NCBI GenBank assembly: GCA_964459165.1
Contig: CAYWKM010000007.1
Span: 1-41,409 of the forward strand
Source: RGIG4074 sp964459165
GTDB lineage: Bacteria; Bacillota; Clostridia; Christensenellales; Borkfalkiaceae
Direction of reading: 5' to 3'
DNA: 41,409 bases
The notes under the pieces are model-generated. The model worked only from the letters and a program-made list of their open reading frames with translations. It had not been told where the DNA came from and ran no database searches. The position numbers and the translations under genes were made by a program. Positions 32,821 through 41,212 of this stretch are shown here, in pieces (the first letter of the stretch is position 1; the number at the start of each line of letters is the position of its first letter).

Positions 32821-35244
32821 CTATCCTATAATCGTGAGGGGCGCGAGGGAAGCGGAGAGCTTTTTTACGCCGACGGTATCGAATTTTACGTCGATGATAA
32901 GATTTTTTGCGCTTCCGCTCGTCGCCGTGACGACGCCCGCCCCGAATTTTGCATGTTTTACTTTTACGCCCACGGAAAACGCGCTCGCGTCGTTTACCGT
33001 TTTCGGCGCGCCCGCGCTCCGGCTCGATCCGCCGACCGACGCTCGCGAAAAGCCCTTCGACGAAGGCTTTGACGCTTCCCTCTCGCGACCGATCCCGTAA
33101 ACGGAACCGCTCCTGCCCGATCCGAAAGAATTGCGTCCCCCATAATCGTCCGAGCGACGGGTATAGGAGGAGGCTCCGTAAGAGGAAGAGTATGAATTTC
33201 CGCTTTCGTATGAGGAATAGGAACGCCGTCTGACGCCCTCGTAAGAGCTTCCGCGAGAACCGTCGCGATCTTCTTCGTAAGAGCCGTATCCTCCGCCGTA
33301 GTCGCCGTCGCCCTGATAGCGTCTGTACGCGGGGGCGCTCCTTCGGATATTCAGCAGATCGGAAACCTCGTCGAGGAATTCCGACCTTACGGTGGGCTCC
33401 CTTTTGCCGTAAAGATAACGACTTTTCGAACGGGTGAGCCAGAGCCTTTCCTTTGCGCGGGTGATAGCGACGTACATCAGACGGCGCTCCTCCTCCATAG
33501 AATCCTTGTCGTCGAACGCGCGGGAAGTCGGCATGATGTTTTCTTCCAGCCCGCAGATAAACACATCCTTGAATTCGAGCCCTTTAACGGAGTGAATGGT
33601 GGCGAGCGCGACGTATTCGCTATCGTCCATTTCGTCGGTATCCGAGCTCAGCGTCACCTGATTGAGGTAGTCGGCAAGGGTCGCGCCCTCGTTGAGGCGG
33701 GCGAACTCTTCGATCGAATTGACAAATTCGTCGATGTTGGCGCGTTTCGTCAGGCTCTCGTCGGAGTTGTCCGAATAGACCTCTTTCATCTTCGTCGTCT
33801 CGATAAGGTATTTGACGAGCTCCTCGACGGAAAGTTCCTGACTTTTCAATATGAGATCTTTCATCAGATCGGCAAAAGCGCTCAGTTTGGCTTTCGTTCC
33901 GGCGTTTAAGGGAAGCTCGTCCAAATCGAGAAAAGCGTCGTACACGGACAGCTCGTTCGCATCGGCGTATTCCTGTAAAACCTTGATCGTTTTATCCCCG
34001 ATTCCCCTGCGAGGGAAATTGACGACCCTTATAATCGCCTCGCTGTCAAAAGGATTGTTGACGATTCTTAAATAAGCCAAGAGATCTTTGATTTCCTTTC
34101 TCTCGAAGAATTTAAAGCCTCCGAACACCTTATAGGGGATTCCGTACTTGGCAAATTCCTGTTCGTAAGAGCGCGTGAGGGCGTTGATTCGCATGAGAAC
34201 GGCAAAATCGGAAAATTTTGCCCCTTGATTTACCATGCGGGCAATGTTCTTCACCGTATATAACGCCTCGTCGGTTTCGTTGTCGGCTTCATAATATTCC
34301 ACGTCGCTGCCGTCGTCGTTCTGCGTCCAAAGCGTCTTGCTTTTTCGCTTTCCGTTATGCCGTATGACGGCGTTGGCAAGGTTCAATATCGCTTTGGTCG
34401 AGCGGTAATTCTGTTCGAGCTTAAACGTCTTTGCGTCGGGGAAGGTCTTCTCGAAATTGAGGATATTTTCGATTTTCGCCCCTCTCCAACCGTAAATGGA
34501 CTGGTCGTCGTCGCCTACGACAAACAGATTTTTATGCACGGAAGCCAACGCCTTTATGATATCGAACTGCACGCCGTTGGTATCTTGAAATTCGTCCACG
34601 AGGATATAACGGAATCTTCCTGCGAGATAATCGCGCGCTTCGTCGTTTCGAAGCAGCAGCTTCCGCGCCTCCAAGAGAAGGTCGTCGAAATCGAGCGCCT
34701 GATTCTTTCTCAAATGATCGTTATAGGCTGCGTAAACCTTTACGATTTCGTCGATATTGCGATCGTAAGAATATTCTTTTTTGTATTCTTCGGGCGAAAG
34801 ACCGAGCATCTTTGCGTTGCCGATATGCCACTTGACGTTCTTTAAAAGCTTATCGTCGTCGTATCCGCTCTGCAAAAAAGACTGCTTGACGACGTTCGTC
34901 TTTTCCGCTTCGGAATAAATGGAAAAATTCGGATTCAAACCGATGCGATCGGAAAATTCTCTTAAAATCCTCACGCACATACTGTGAATCGTACACACCC
35001 ACATGCCGGACGAATCGGTAACGGCGGCGATGCGTTCCTTCATTTCGTTCGCCGCCTTATTGGTGAATGTAATGGCGAGAATCGACGAGGGCAGGACGCC
35101 CTTTTCTTCAATGAGATAGGCGATTCTCGAAGTGAGAACCCTCGTCTTTCCGCTGCCCGCGCCGGCGAGCACAAGCGTTGCGCCCTCCGTTTCGAGCACG
35201 GGCTTCAATTGTTCGGGATTAAGCTGTTCTAAAATAGTATTCAT
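32821..35244 (-). CDS. pcrA: UvrD/PcrA-type DNA helicase with long low-complexity linker
   Basis: The 807-residue superfamily 1A helicase has Walker A AGAGSGKT (27-34), the DEFQD box, GDDDQSIYGWRGA, QNYRST and VALATIHSVKGLEF. It unwinds DNA in repair and clears RecA or polymerase. The last 55 residues form the Tudor-like domain (AKFGAGVV). Between motor and Tudor lies a linker of about 113 residues (640-752) made almost only of Tyr, Ser, Gly, Arg and Asp, longer and more aromatic than usual. ATG 35244 fits the family (LNPEQLKPV), but its ribosome binding site is weak; a TTG start at 35292 is the alternative. It leads the ligA operon. Confidence 0.95.
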   Translation of the reverse strand: MNTILEQLNPEQLKPVLETEGATLVLAGAGSGKTRVLTSRIAYLIEEKGVLPSSILAITFTNKAANEMKERIAAVTDSSGMWVCTIHSMCVRILREFSDRIGLNPNFSIYSEAEKTNVVKQSFLQSGYDDDKLLKNVKWHIGNAKMLGLSPEEYKKEYSYDRNIDEIVKVYAAYNDHLRKNQALDFDDLLLEARKLLLRNDEARDYLAGRFRYILVDEFQDTNGVQFDIIKALASVHKNLFVVGDDDQSIYGWRGAKIENILNFEKTFPDAKTFKLEQNYRSTKAILNLANAVIRHNGKRKSKTLWTQNDDGSDVEYYEADNETDEALYTVKNIARMVNQGAKFSDFAVLMRINALTRSYEQEFAKYGIPYKVFGGFKFFERKEIKDLLAYLRIVNNPFDSEAIIRVVNFPRRGIGDKTIKVLQEYADANELSVYDAFLDLDELPLNAGTKAKLSAFADLMKDLILKSQELSVEELVKYLIETTKMKEVYSDNSDESLTKRANIDEFVNSIEEFARLNEGATLADYLNQVTLSSDTDEMDDSEYVALATIHSVKGLEFKDVFICGLEENIMPTSRAFDDKDSMEEERRLMYVAITRAKERLWLTRSKSRYLYGKREPTVRSEFLDEVSDLLNIRRSAPAYRRYQGDGDYGGGYGSYEEDRDGSRGSSYEGVRRRSYSSYESGNSYSSSYGASSYTRRSDDYGGRNSFGSGRSGSVYGIGREREASKPSSKGFSRASVGGSSRSAGAPKTVNDASAFSVGVKVKHAKFGAGVVTATSGSAKNLIIDVKFDTVGVKKLSASLAPLTIIG

Positions 35245-35344
35245 CTGGATTAGATCTTCGTTAAAATACGGTAAAGCGGCCGCCTTCTTCAAACGAAAGG
35301 ATACGCGGCTTAGAAAAATCTGTCGAAATTTCCTTTCTCGCTAT

Positions 35345-35373
35345 ATTATATCATACGCGCTCCTCTTTTGCAA
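35345..35373 (-). promoter_or_regulatory. Promoter of pcrA-ligA
   Basis: TTGCAA (35368-35373) and consensus TATAAT (35345-35350) with a 17-nt spacer and an extended -10 TG on the minus strand. The predicted leader to the ATG at 35244 is about 95 nt. Confidence 0.8.
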
Positions 35374-35382
35374 GCAAAGATT

Positions 35383-35778
35383 TTATTTGTGAAGATCGAA
35401 TTCGCACTCCTTTTTAAACCGTTCGAGCGCGCGCAGATATTTTTCGGAAAGCTCCAGCGTATAGCGCTGACGTTCTTCAAACGACAACGACTGATACCGC
35501 TCTCTGTCTGTAAGGCGGCCGATCGCGTCGCTTACCTCTCCCTCTTTCAGCAACAGCTGCTTCACCTTTTCGTAAAACTCCTCGTCCTGTTTATCTCTTT
35601 CCCCCTTGATGGAATCGCTTATCTTACCGGTATAATATCTTTCCACTTTGCTCGTATTCAATCCGCTCTTTTCCGCAAGAGAAACAAATTCTTTCAGATC
35701 GTCTTTAGAATTTTCCCAAAAGCCGCTTTTAATCCTCTTTTTGGCGTCGCGCGCGAGCGTTTTAAAAGATTTTTCCAT
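35383..35778 (-). CDS. Small charged helical protein, function unknown
   Basis: The 131-residue protein is rich in Lys, Glu, Asp and Arg and looks all-helical, with no signal peptide or membrane segment and one Cys. I recognise no family. It starts 52 bp past the rpsU terminator with a strong GGAGGA site. No good promoter is visible, so it may rely on read-through from rpsU. Codon use resembles its neighbours and the reading frame looks real. It ends just behind the pcrA promoter on the same strand. Confidence 0.75.
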   Translation of the reverse strand: MEKSFKTLARDAKKRIKSGFWENSKDDLKEFVSLAEKSGLNTSKVERYYTGKISDSIKGERDKQDEEFYEKVKQLLLKEGEVSDAIGRLTDRERYQSLSFEERQRYTLELSEKYLRALERFKKECEFDLHK

Positions 35779-35830
35779 GGATTATCCTCCGATTGTTCTA
35801 TTTTTCGACAAAAAACTACAAACAGATAAA

Positions 35831-35868
35831 AGAAAAAAGCCTGTCGACGTATTAACAGGCTTTTGTTT
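35831..35868. terminator. Terminator of rpsU, symmetrical
   Basis: AAAAGCCTGT (35835-35844) pairs with ACAGGCTTTT (35855-35864); T-rich runs follow on both strands. It sits just past the S21 stop codon. Confidence 0.8.
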
Positions 35869-35874
35869 TCTCGA

Positions 35875-36051
35875 TTAATTCTTATTTCTTTTTCTCGCGG
35901 CTTCGGACTTCTTCTTTCTTCTTACGGAAGGTTTTTCATAAAACTCTTTTTTTCTGAGATCTCCGATGATACCGTCGCGGGAACACTTTCTCTTAAAACG
36001 ACGCAACGCGTTTTCCACGCTTTCGTGTTCGTTTACGATAATAGTAGACAT
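35875..36051 (-). CDS. rpsU: 30S ribosomal protein S21
   Basis: The 58-residue protein matches S21: MSTIIVNEHESVENALRRFKRKC, then a basic C-terminal tail (RRKKKSEAARKRN). It helps translation initiation on the small subunit. ATG 36051 is chosen because an AAAGGAGGG element lies about 10 nt upstream; an in-frame start at 36075 would put the site inside the gene. It has a strong promoter and a terminator. Confidence 0.96.
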   Translation of the reverse strand: MSTIIVNEHESVENALRRFKRKCSRDGIIGDLRKKEFYEKPSVRRKKKSEAARKRNKN

Positions 36052-36096
36052 ATTTTCACTACCCTCCTTTGCCAAGGCGTTTATTTTTACTACGCT

Positions 36097-36125
36097 ATTA
36101 TACTAAATTAAGGGAAATAAGTCAA
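36097..36125 (-). promoter_or_regulatory. Promoter of rpsU
   Basis: TTGACT (36120-36125) and consensus TATAAT (36097-36102) with a 17-nt spacer on the minus strand; leader of about 40 nt. The gap 36126-36377 upstream holds CGATAGG/CCTATCG arms (36256-36262, 36349-36355) next to a run of seven T on the minus strand, a weak terminator candidate for the transglutaminase-like gene. Confidence 0.82.
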
Positions 36126-36377
36126 GAAAGTTGAATGAGTTTTTTTTGTTTTTTTCCCGTATTTTTTTGCGCGTTTCCTCCCTCTTCAACGGCCGCAGCG
36201 TTCTCAAACGCCTCGCGCGATCACGCCGATCGGCTCGAAGAGAAGCGAAAAAAAGCGATAGGACGAAAATACATTCCCGCGCGATTCAGGCTGCGCGCAT
36301 ATTTCGCGTCCATTTCCCGTCGGTGCGGAAGGAGTCGGTTTTCCCCGCCCTATCGGTATAAAAGAAATTCCGTCGTC

Positions 36378-36983
36378 TTACAGTTCTTCCGGCATATCGT
36401 TCAAATAAATTTCAAGCATATTTTTCCCGTTTTTCAAAATATTCATCAAAAATTCGGGCTGTTCCGGATAAACGATTTTATAATCGATCGCCCCCTCTTC
36501 CGTCCGAACGGGAAACGCGAGCTTTTCCTTTTCGATATCGAACTGTGCGTTGACGCCCGCCTTATTCCCCCTTGCGTCTACCCGACGCCAAATTTTCAGC
36601 GACGGAATGTAGACGGCGTTCAACGCGTGAATGCAAAACGAATGCTTTTCGCTTTTTCGGAAGGGAAGCTTTTGATAGCAGATTCCGGCGGGAATGTGAT
36701 TCGCGCGCAGCAGCGCGGCGAGCAGATTCGACTTTGCCCAACAGATTCCCACGCCCTCCCTCAGTACCTCGGACGCTTTCGCCGTCGCCCTTTTATCCTG
36801 CGCGTCCCATGAATGCTTGACTTCATCGCGCACAAAACGGAAAGCGCGATCGATCAAATCTATTTCATCGGAGCTCAAAGCTTTAAGCTCCTCCGCCTTG
36901 CTCTTTACGCCCCTCTCTTCGAAATCGATATACGCGCTGCCGCGTAAAAATTCAGATAATTCTCCTTCGATCGTCAAATCCAT
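36378..36983 (-). CDS. Transglutaminase-like (papain-like fold) protein
   Basis: The 201-residue protein has the transglutaminase core: Cys81 in GVGICWAKSNLLAALLR, His119 in IHALNAVYI and Asp136 in RVDARGNK, in the right order and spacing for the Cys-His-Asp triad. The preceding VRDEVKHSWD is typical. There is no signal peptide, so it should be cytoplasmic. Bacterial members are often proteases or amidases; the substrate here is unknown. ATG 36983 follows GAGGG. The gene lies after the ABC exporter terminator, with no obvious promoter. Confidence 0.88.
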   Translation of the reverse strand: MDLTIEGELSEFLRGSAYIDFEERGVKSKAEELKALSSDEIDLIDRAFRFVRDEVKHSWDAQDKRATAKASEVLREGVGICWAKSNLLAALLRANHIPAGICYQKLPFRKSEKHSFCIHALNAVYIPSLKIWRRVDARGNKAGVNAQFDIEKEKLAFPVRTEEGAIDYKIVYPEQPEFLMNILKNGKNMLEIYLNDMPEEL

Positions 36984-37060
36984 TTTTCCCTCTGCTTTCC
37001 GCCGTCTCGAAAAAAACGACGTTGGAACGGACGCTCCGCTCCGCAACCAAATTCTCGATG

Positions 37061-37096
37061 AAAAAGAAAGCCGTCGGCGGCCTCGCGCCGGAGGCT
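37061..37096 (-). terminator. Terminator overlapping the stop codon of the second ABC gene
   Basis: An 11-bp stem with a two-base internal mismatch (37086-37096 with 37069-37079) is followed on the minus strand by TTCTTTTT. The stem includes the TAG stop codon (37095-37097), so terminating ribosomes may influence it. Confidence 0.75.
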
Positions 37097-38876
37097 ACGA
37101 TTTTCGCATATTCAAACGATAATAGTAGCCCTTCTTGGCGATCAGCTCGTCGTGAGAGCCCTCCTCCGCAATGCCTTTATTCGCAATATAGAGAATACGA
37201 TCCGCCTTCCTTATCGTCGATAAGCGGTGCGCGACGACAAAGGAGGTCTTGTCCTTTAATACGAGATCGAGCGCTTTCTGAATCAGCTGTTCCGTTTCGG
37301 AATCGATGGAAGAGGTCGCTTCGTCGAGAATGATGACGGAAGGATTCTTTAATACGATTCGAGCAAAGGAGATCAGCTGCTTTTCTCCCGAGGAAAGGCC
37401 GTCCCCGTTTTCCTCCACTTCGTGGTAATAGCCGTCGGCAAAACGTTTCGCAACCCTGTCCGCATAAATGACCTTTGCGGCGGCGATGCATTCTTCGTCG
37501 GTGGCGTCGGGCTTTCCGTAGCGGATATTTTCCATGATCGTTCCCTTAAAAATAAACGGATCCTGCATGAGAACGCCCACTTCGCGGCGAAGAGAATGAA
37601 GCGTGATGTTTCTTACGTCATGACCGTCCACCTTTACGCTTCCCTCGTCCACGTCGTAAAAACGGGTGAGCAGATTGATGATCGTCGTCTTGCCTGCGCC
37701 GGTAGGACCGACGAGCGCGATCATCTCGCCGTGCTTCACGTGAAGATTCAGGTGTTCGAGCACGGTAACGCCCTGCTCGTAGCCGAACGTAACGTCGTCA
37801 AAATCGATGACTCCCTGCGTGTTTTTAAGCTCGATCGCGTCCGGCTTGTCGTCGATGATGCAGGGAGTGTCGATCGTTTCAAAGATGCGTTCGAGGTTCG
37901 CGGAGACCTGCGCGAGCGACTGAATGATGGCGGAGATCTGCGTAAACGGCGTGGAGCAGAAATTCATATAATTGATGAACAGGATAACCGTGCCCGCGTC
38001 GATCCCCACAACCCCTTTGGAAATGAGGAGGATCGAGACGAAGTAAATCATGATCGTTCCGAAATTCCAGAAAAATTCGACGACGGGGGTGTTTAATTCG
38101 TTGCGCCTTACGATTTTCATCCAGGTGTTTGCGGAGCTCTTTTGCAGGTCGTAATAAATCTCCCCGTTATACGCGCTGCGGTTGTAGTTCTTAATGATCT
38201 TTTCTCCCTGAATGGACTCGACGACGAACGCCGAGCGGTTAGAGTTCTTTGCTCTGTGATAGCGAAAAAGTCTGCGCAGGGAGCGTTTGATGATAAAAAT
38301 ACATATCGTGAGAGGAAGAATCGCCGCATAGATGACCAGCGTAAGAGCCGGACTTATCGCGATCATACACACCGTTACGATGACGATCTGTAAGACGGAA
38401 ACGATAAAATTCATCATATAACCGGAGAAAAAATCGCTGACTTCTTCGATATAATCGGTGACCCTGATCGAAATTTTCCCCGCAGGACGAGTGTCGTAAT
38501 ATTCAAAGGGAAGCTTTTGCAACCGATCAAAGATTTCCGTTCGCATATCCGCGACGATCGTATCGCCCAATATGCCGAGCTTGCTCTTATATAAATAAGG
38601 AATAAGTCCCTGCAACACGGCTAAAATGATAAATCCGCCGATCGTGAGCCAGAGCTTCGCCATATCGGGATCGGAGACGGAGAGGATATCGTTAATGATG
38701 TAACGCAAAAGGAGGTTCGGAATCAGGGACACGACCGAGCCGACGACGAGAAGAGAAAAGACGAGAAGAAAGGTCTTTTTATATGGCAACGCATAGCGGA
38801 TCAACCGCCTCAATTGCTTTAAATCGAGCTTTTCCTCCTCGACCTTTTCATCGATATAGTAAGTATTTCTTTGCAT
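37095..38876 (-). CDS. ABC exporter half-transporter, catalytic NBD
   Basis: The 593-residue protein has about six membrane helices (about 30-300) and a C-terminal nucleotide-binding domain: Walker A GPTGAGKTT (390-398), Q-loop LMQDPF, signature LSSGE (494-498, changed from LSGGQ), Walker B VIILDEA with catalytic Glu519, and His550. It overlaps the preceding gene by one base (TGATG), so the two almost certainly form one heterodimer. The normal Glu with a degenerate signature complements the partner, as in TM287/288- or BmrCD-type exporters. The substrate cannot be read from sequence. Confidence 0.93.
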   Translation of the reverse strand: MQRNTYYIDEKVEEEKLDLKQLRRLIRYALPYKKTFLLVFSLLVVGSVVSLIPNLLLRYIINDILSVSDPDMAKLWLTIGGFIILAVLQGLIPYLYKSKLGILGDTIVADMRTEIFDRLQKLPFEYYDTRPAGKISIRVTDYIEEVSDFFSGYMMNFIVSVLQIVIVTVCMIAISPALTLVIYAAILPLTICIFIIKRSLRRLFRYHRAKNSNRSAFVVESIQGEKIIKNYNRSAYNGEIYYDLQKSSANTWMKIVRRNELNTPVVEFFWNFGTIMIYFVSILLISKGVVGIDAGTVILFINYMNFCSTPFTQISAIIQSLAQVSANLERIFETIDTPCIIDDKPDAIELKNTQGVIDFDDVTFGYEQGVTVLEHLNLHVKHGEMIALVGPTGAGKTTIINLLTRFYDVDEGSVKVDGHDVRNITLHSLRREVGVLMQDPFIFKGTIMENIRYGKPDATDEECIAAAKVIYADRVAKRFADGYYHEVEENGDGLSSGEKQLISFARIVLKNPSVIILDEATSSIDSETEQLIQKALDLVLKDKTSFVVAHRLSTIRKADRILYIANKGIAEEGSHDELIAKKGYYYRLNMRKS

Positions 38877-40708
38877 CAGAGAGTCCCCCCTTCTTTCTCG
38901 ATTTCGGAAGCGCCGTAAGAAGAGTCGTCGAATTGTCCGTCGGAGGTCTGCAACTTATAAATAGCGGCGAATCTGCCGTTTAACGCGACGAGCTCGCTCA
39001 ACGTTCCCCTTTCGACGATTTCTCCGTCCTGCATATAAATAATCTCGTCGCAATCGGCGACCGACGAAACGCGATGCGCCGCGATCAGCATGGAATGCTC
39101 GGGATATTTTTCCTTGATTCCTTCGAGAACCCTCTTTTCCGTCGCCATATCGAGGGCGGAGGAAGCGTCGTCGAGAATGAGCACGGGAGCGTTTTTCATG
39201 AGCGCCCTCGCGATAGAGATACGCTGCTTTTGACCGCCGGAAATGCCGAGTCCCCTCTCGCCGATGACCGTCTGAAATCCCTCGTCCAGTTTTTCGATAA
39301 AATTTGTTGCCTGCGCGATAGAGGCGGCCTCCTCGACTTCGCTCATCTCCGCCTTATCGTTATAAAAGGCGATGTTCGCATCGATCGTGTGCGAAAAGAG
39401 AAATACGTCCTGAAAAACGTAAGCAAATTCGTTCCGCAAATCTTCGAGCCGCATATCTTTGATGTTTTTGCCGTCGACGGTGATTTCTCCGCTCGTCACG
39501 TCGAAGATTCGGGCGAAAGATTTCAAAAGCACGGTCTTGCCGCTGCCCGTTCCCCCCATCACGCCAATCTTCTTGCCGAAGGGGATATCGAGCGTGATAT
39601 TTTTCAAGACCTGTTTTTCCGAAAGGGTAAGGTTCACGTTTTCCACCCTGATATGAGGGCGAGCGGAATAGATAGCCGCTTCTCCGTAATCCTCTATTTT
39701 GCTTTCCGTCTCCATAAATTTTTGGAGACGCTGCATGGAGACATATTGCCTTTGCATATTGCCCGTCGTCTGACTGATCGTGGAAATCTGCTTTAAAATT
39801 CTGAGGACGTAAGCGGTCGCCGCGCTCAGGTAGCCGATGTCGATGTAGGCGCCCAAAACGAGAAACGCGCCGATGGCGATGGTAACGGCATACGCCGTCT
39901 GCATAAAAAATTCAAACAGCGAGTTATACTTCGCCGAGGTTTTATCAAATTCAAAATAACAGTTGCGAAGATTGAAGTTCGCCTTTTCAAACTTGTCTCT
40001 TTCGAGCTGCTCGTTGGAAAAAGAGCGAACCAATCTTACCGCATGAATATTTTCCTGCACGGCGAGATTGAGTTCAGAGAAGAGATTTCTCATTTTCGAG
40101 AAAATCTTATGTATTTTTCTGACATACTTTACGAGCGCGACGATATAGACGGGCGCGACGACGACGGGGATGAGAAGAAACCACGGGTTGATCGATGAGA
40201 GAAAGATACAGGCGATGACGATAGCCACGACGCTGTCGTAATAGTTGAGGATATTCCTCGAGTACATCTCTTTCGACATGACGGTATCGCGGTTCATGAC
40301 GGTGAGCAATTCGCCCGTATTGTAGGCGGAAAGCGTCTGACCGTCGAGCTCCATCAATTTTTTATAGGTGATCCTGCGCATCTCGTTTTCCATATCGAGC
40401 CCGTTCCATTGCAGGGATACGTTTTTGATATAGATGAATACGATTCGAACCACGACGAGGACGGCAAAGACGATCGCAAGGCGGAAAAAAAGCTCCAACG
40501 CCGTCTGATTCGCCGCGTTCTCGAATAAAAAGCCGAAAAAGCGATCGTTTACTTCCGTTCCGACAAAATAATAATTGACGATATCCGCTCCGAGAAAGGG
40601 AATGAGCAGATCGCTGATAACGGCGATCGTGCTGCACAGATAGCCCAAGACGGCGAGAGGCATTCTCTTCCACCAAAATTTTTTAAATCCGTAAGAAAAA
40701 GCGTTCAT
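38876..40708 (-). CDS. ABC exporter half-transporter, degenerate NBD
   Basis: The 610-residue partner has about six membrane helices (about 15-305) and an NBD with Walker A GGTGSGKT (385-392), Q-loop VFQDVF, canonical signature ISGGQ (489-493) and His545. The catalytic Glu after Walker B is Asp514 (LILDDASSALD), so its own ATP site should be weak. Paired with the other subunit this gives one active and one degenerate site. ATG 40708 is chosen (CGGAG about 10 nt upstream); the frame is open to 40792, inside the promoter. A ferritin-like or resistance link is not evident; drug or lipid export is inference. Confidence 0.93.
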   Translation of the reverse strand: MNAFSYGFKKFWWKRMPLAVLGYLCSTIAVISDLLIPFLGADIVNYYFVGTEVNDRFFGFLFENAANQTALELFFRLAIVFAVLVVVRIVFIYIKNVSLQWNGLDMENEMRRITYKKLMELDGQTLSAYNTGELLTVMNRDTVMSKEMYSRNILNYYDSVVAIVIACIFLSSINPWFLLIPVVVAPVYIVALVKYVRKIHKIFSKMRNLFSELNLAVQENIHAVRLVRSFSNEQLERDKFEKANFNLRNCYFEFDKTSAKYNSLFEFFMQTAYAVTIAIGAFLVLGAYIDIGYLSAATAYVLRILKQISTISQTTGNMQRQYVSMQRLQKFMETESKIEDYGEAAIYSARPHIRVENVNLTLSEKQVLKNITLDIPFGKKIGVMGGTGSGKTVLLKSFARIFDVTSGEITVDGKNIKDMRLEDLRNEFAYVFQDVFLFSHTIDANIAFYNDKAEMSEVEEAASIAQATNFIEKLDEGFQTVIGERGLGISGGQKQRISIARALMKNAPVLILDDASSALDMATEKRVLEGIKEKYPEHSMLIAAHRVSSVADCDEIIYMQDGEIVERGTLSELVALNGRFAAIYKLQTSDGQFDDSSYGASEIEKEGGTL

Positions 40709-40763
40709 ATATAAAAACTCCGAAAAATCCTCCCCCCTCCCGATTTTCATAATCGATTTAATG

Positions 40764-40792
40764 GTTATACCATAGAATTTTTTAAATGTCAA
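40764..40792 (-). promoter_or_regulatory. Promoter of the ABC exporter operon
   Basis: Consensus TTGACA (40787-40792) and TATAAC (40764-40769) with a 17-nt spacer on the minus strand. The predicted start is near 40757 with a leader of about 50 nt. No adjacent regulator is seen. Confidence 0.82.
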
Positions 40793-40920
40793 GAAAAATC
40801 GACTCCGTTCCCGTTAAAAAACGACGATCCCTTTCATAAAGACAGCCCGTTGTCCTTCGCCCAACGGAGCGACGAACCGCTCCGTCCTTCTTCATTCTGT
40901 TTGCGCCATAGGGATAGAAC

Positions 40921-40952
40921 AAAAAAACGACGTAACCGTTTTTAGTTACGCC
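40921..40952 (-). terminator. Intrinsic terminator of an unknown upstream transcript
   Basis: GGCGTAAC and GTTACGTC form an 8-bp stem (40945-40952 with 40929-40936, one G-T pair) and a run of seven T follows on the minus strand. It implies a transcript coming from the right, but no convincing gene precedes it. Confidence 0.68.
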
Positions 40953-41032
40953 GCTTGGTCGCGTTTTTCTTTCGTTTTGGACTTTTTCGCGCTCTTTCTT
41001 GTCGGTTTTGGAACGGGAACGCAAAGCATCAT
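40946..41032 (-). CDS. Possible 28-codon basic micro-ORF before the terminator
   Basis: An ATG at 41032 (a second follows directly) after AAGGCAGGG opens 28 codons rich in Lys, Ser and Pro, ending at a TAA inside the start of the terminator stem. The close stop-terminator spacing is gene-like, but the size is tiny and the family is unknown; it may be chance or the tail of a decayed gene. Confidence 0.22.
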   Translation of the reverse strand: MMLCVPVPKPTRKSAKKSKTKEKRDQAA

Positions 41033-41040
41033 ACCCTGCC

Positions 41041-41069
41041 TTGTATATCATCATGATATTGATTATATT
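41041..41069 (+). promoter_or_regulatory. Weak plus-strand promoter candidate
   Basis: TTGTAT (41041-41046) and TATATT (41064-41069) with a 17-nt spacer. A transcript from here would run through both hairpins at 41137-41212. AT-rich intergenic sequence makes chance matches likely. Confidence 0.3.
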
Positions 41070-41136
41070 TCCGCCGAACTTCTTTATAGATACCTCTCTT
41101 GGATTGATTCCATCTTTCATAAAATCGGGGACGGAA

Positions 41137-41212
41137 AAGCCGATGGGGACAATCCCGTCGGCTTGCTTTTGGTAAACGAAAATACCTCTCCCCGTTTTCA
41201 CAGGGAGAGGTA
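41137..41212. repeat. Two strong tandem hairpins in the right-end intergenic region
   Basis: The first is a 12-bp stem with an ACAA loop (41137-41148 with 41153-41164, two wobble pairs). The second is a perfect 10-bp stem TACCTCTCCC/GGGAGAGGTA (41183-41192 with 41203-41212). Short T-runs follow each on the minus strand (TTTTCC, TTTTCG). They may be tandem terminators or a structured RNA. Right of them, to 41409, I recognise no gene; a small nested hairpin (GACGG-TTT-CCGTC, 41377-41389) lies near the edge. Confidence 0.6.

Noticed and set aside
36126..36377. A 30-codon minus-strand frame downstream of the transglutaminase-like gene
   Set aside because: No proper ribosome binding site, and it lies inside a possible large terminator loop closed by CGATAGG/CCTATCG arms.
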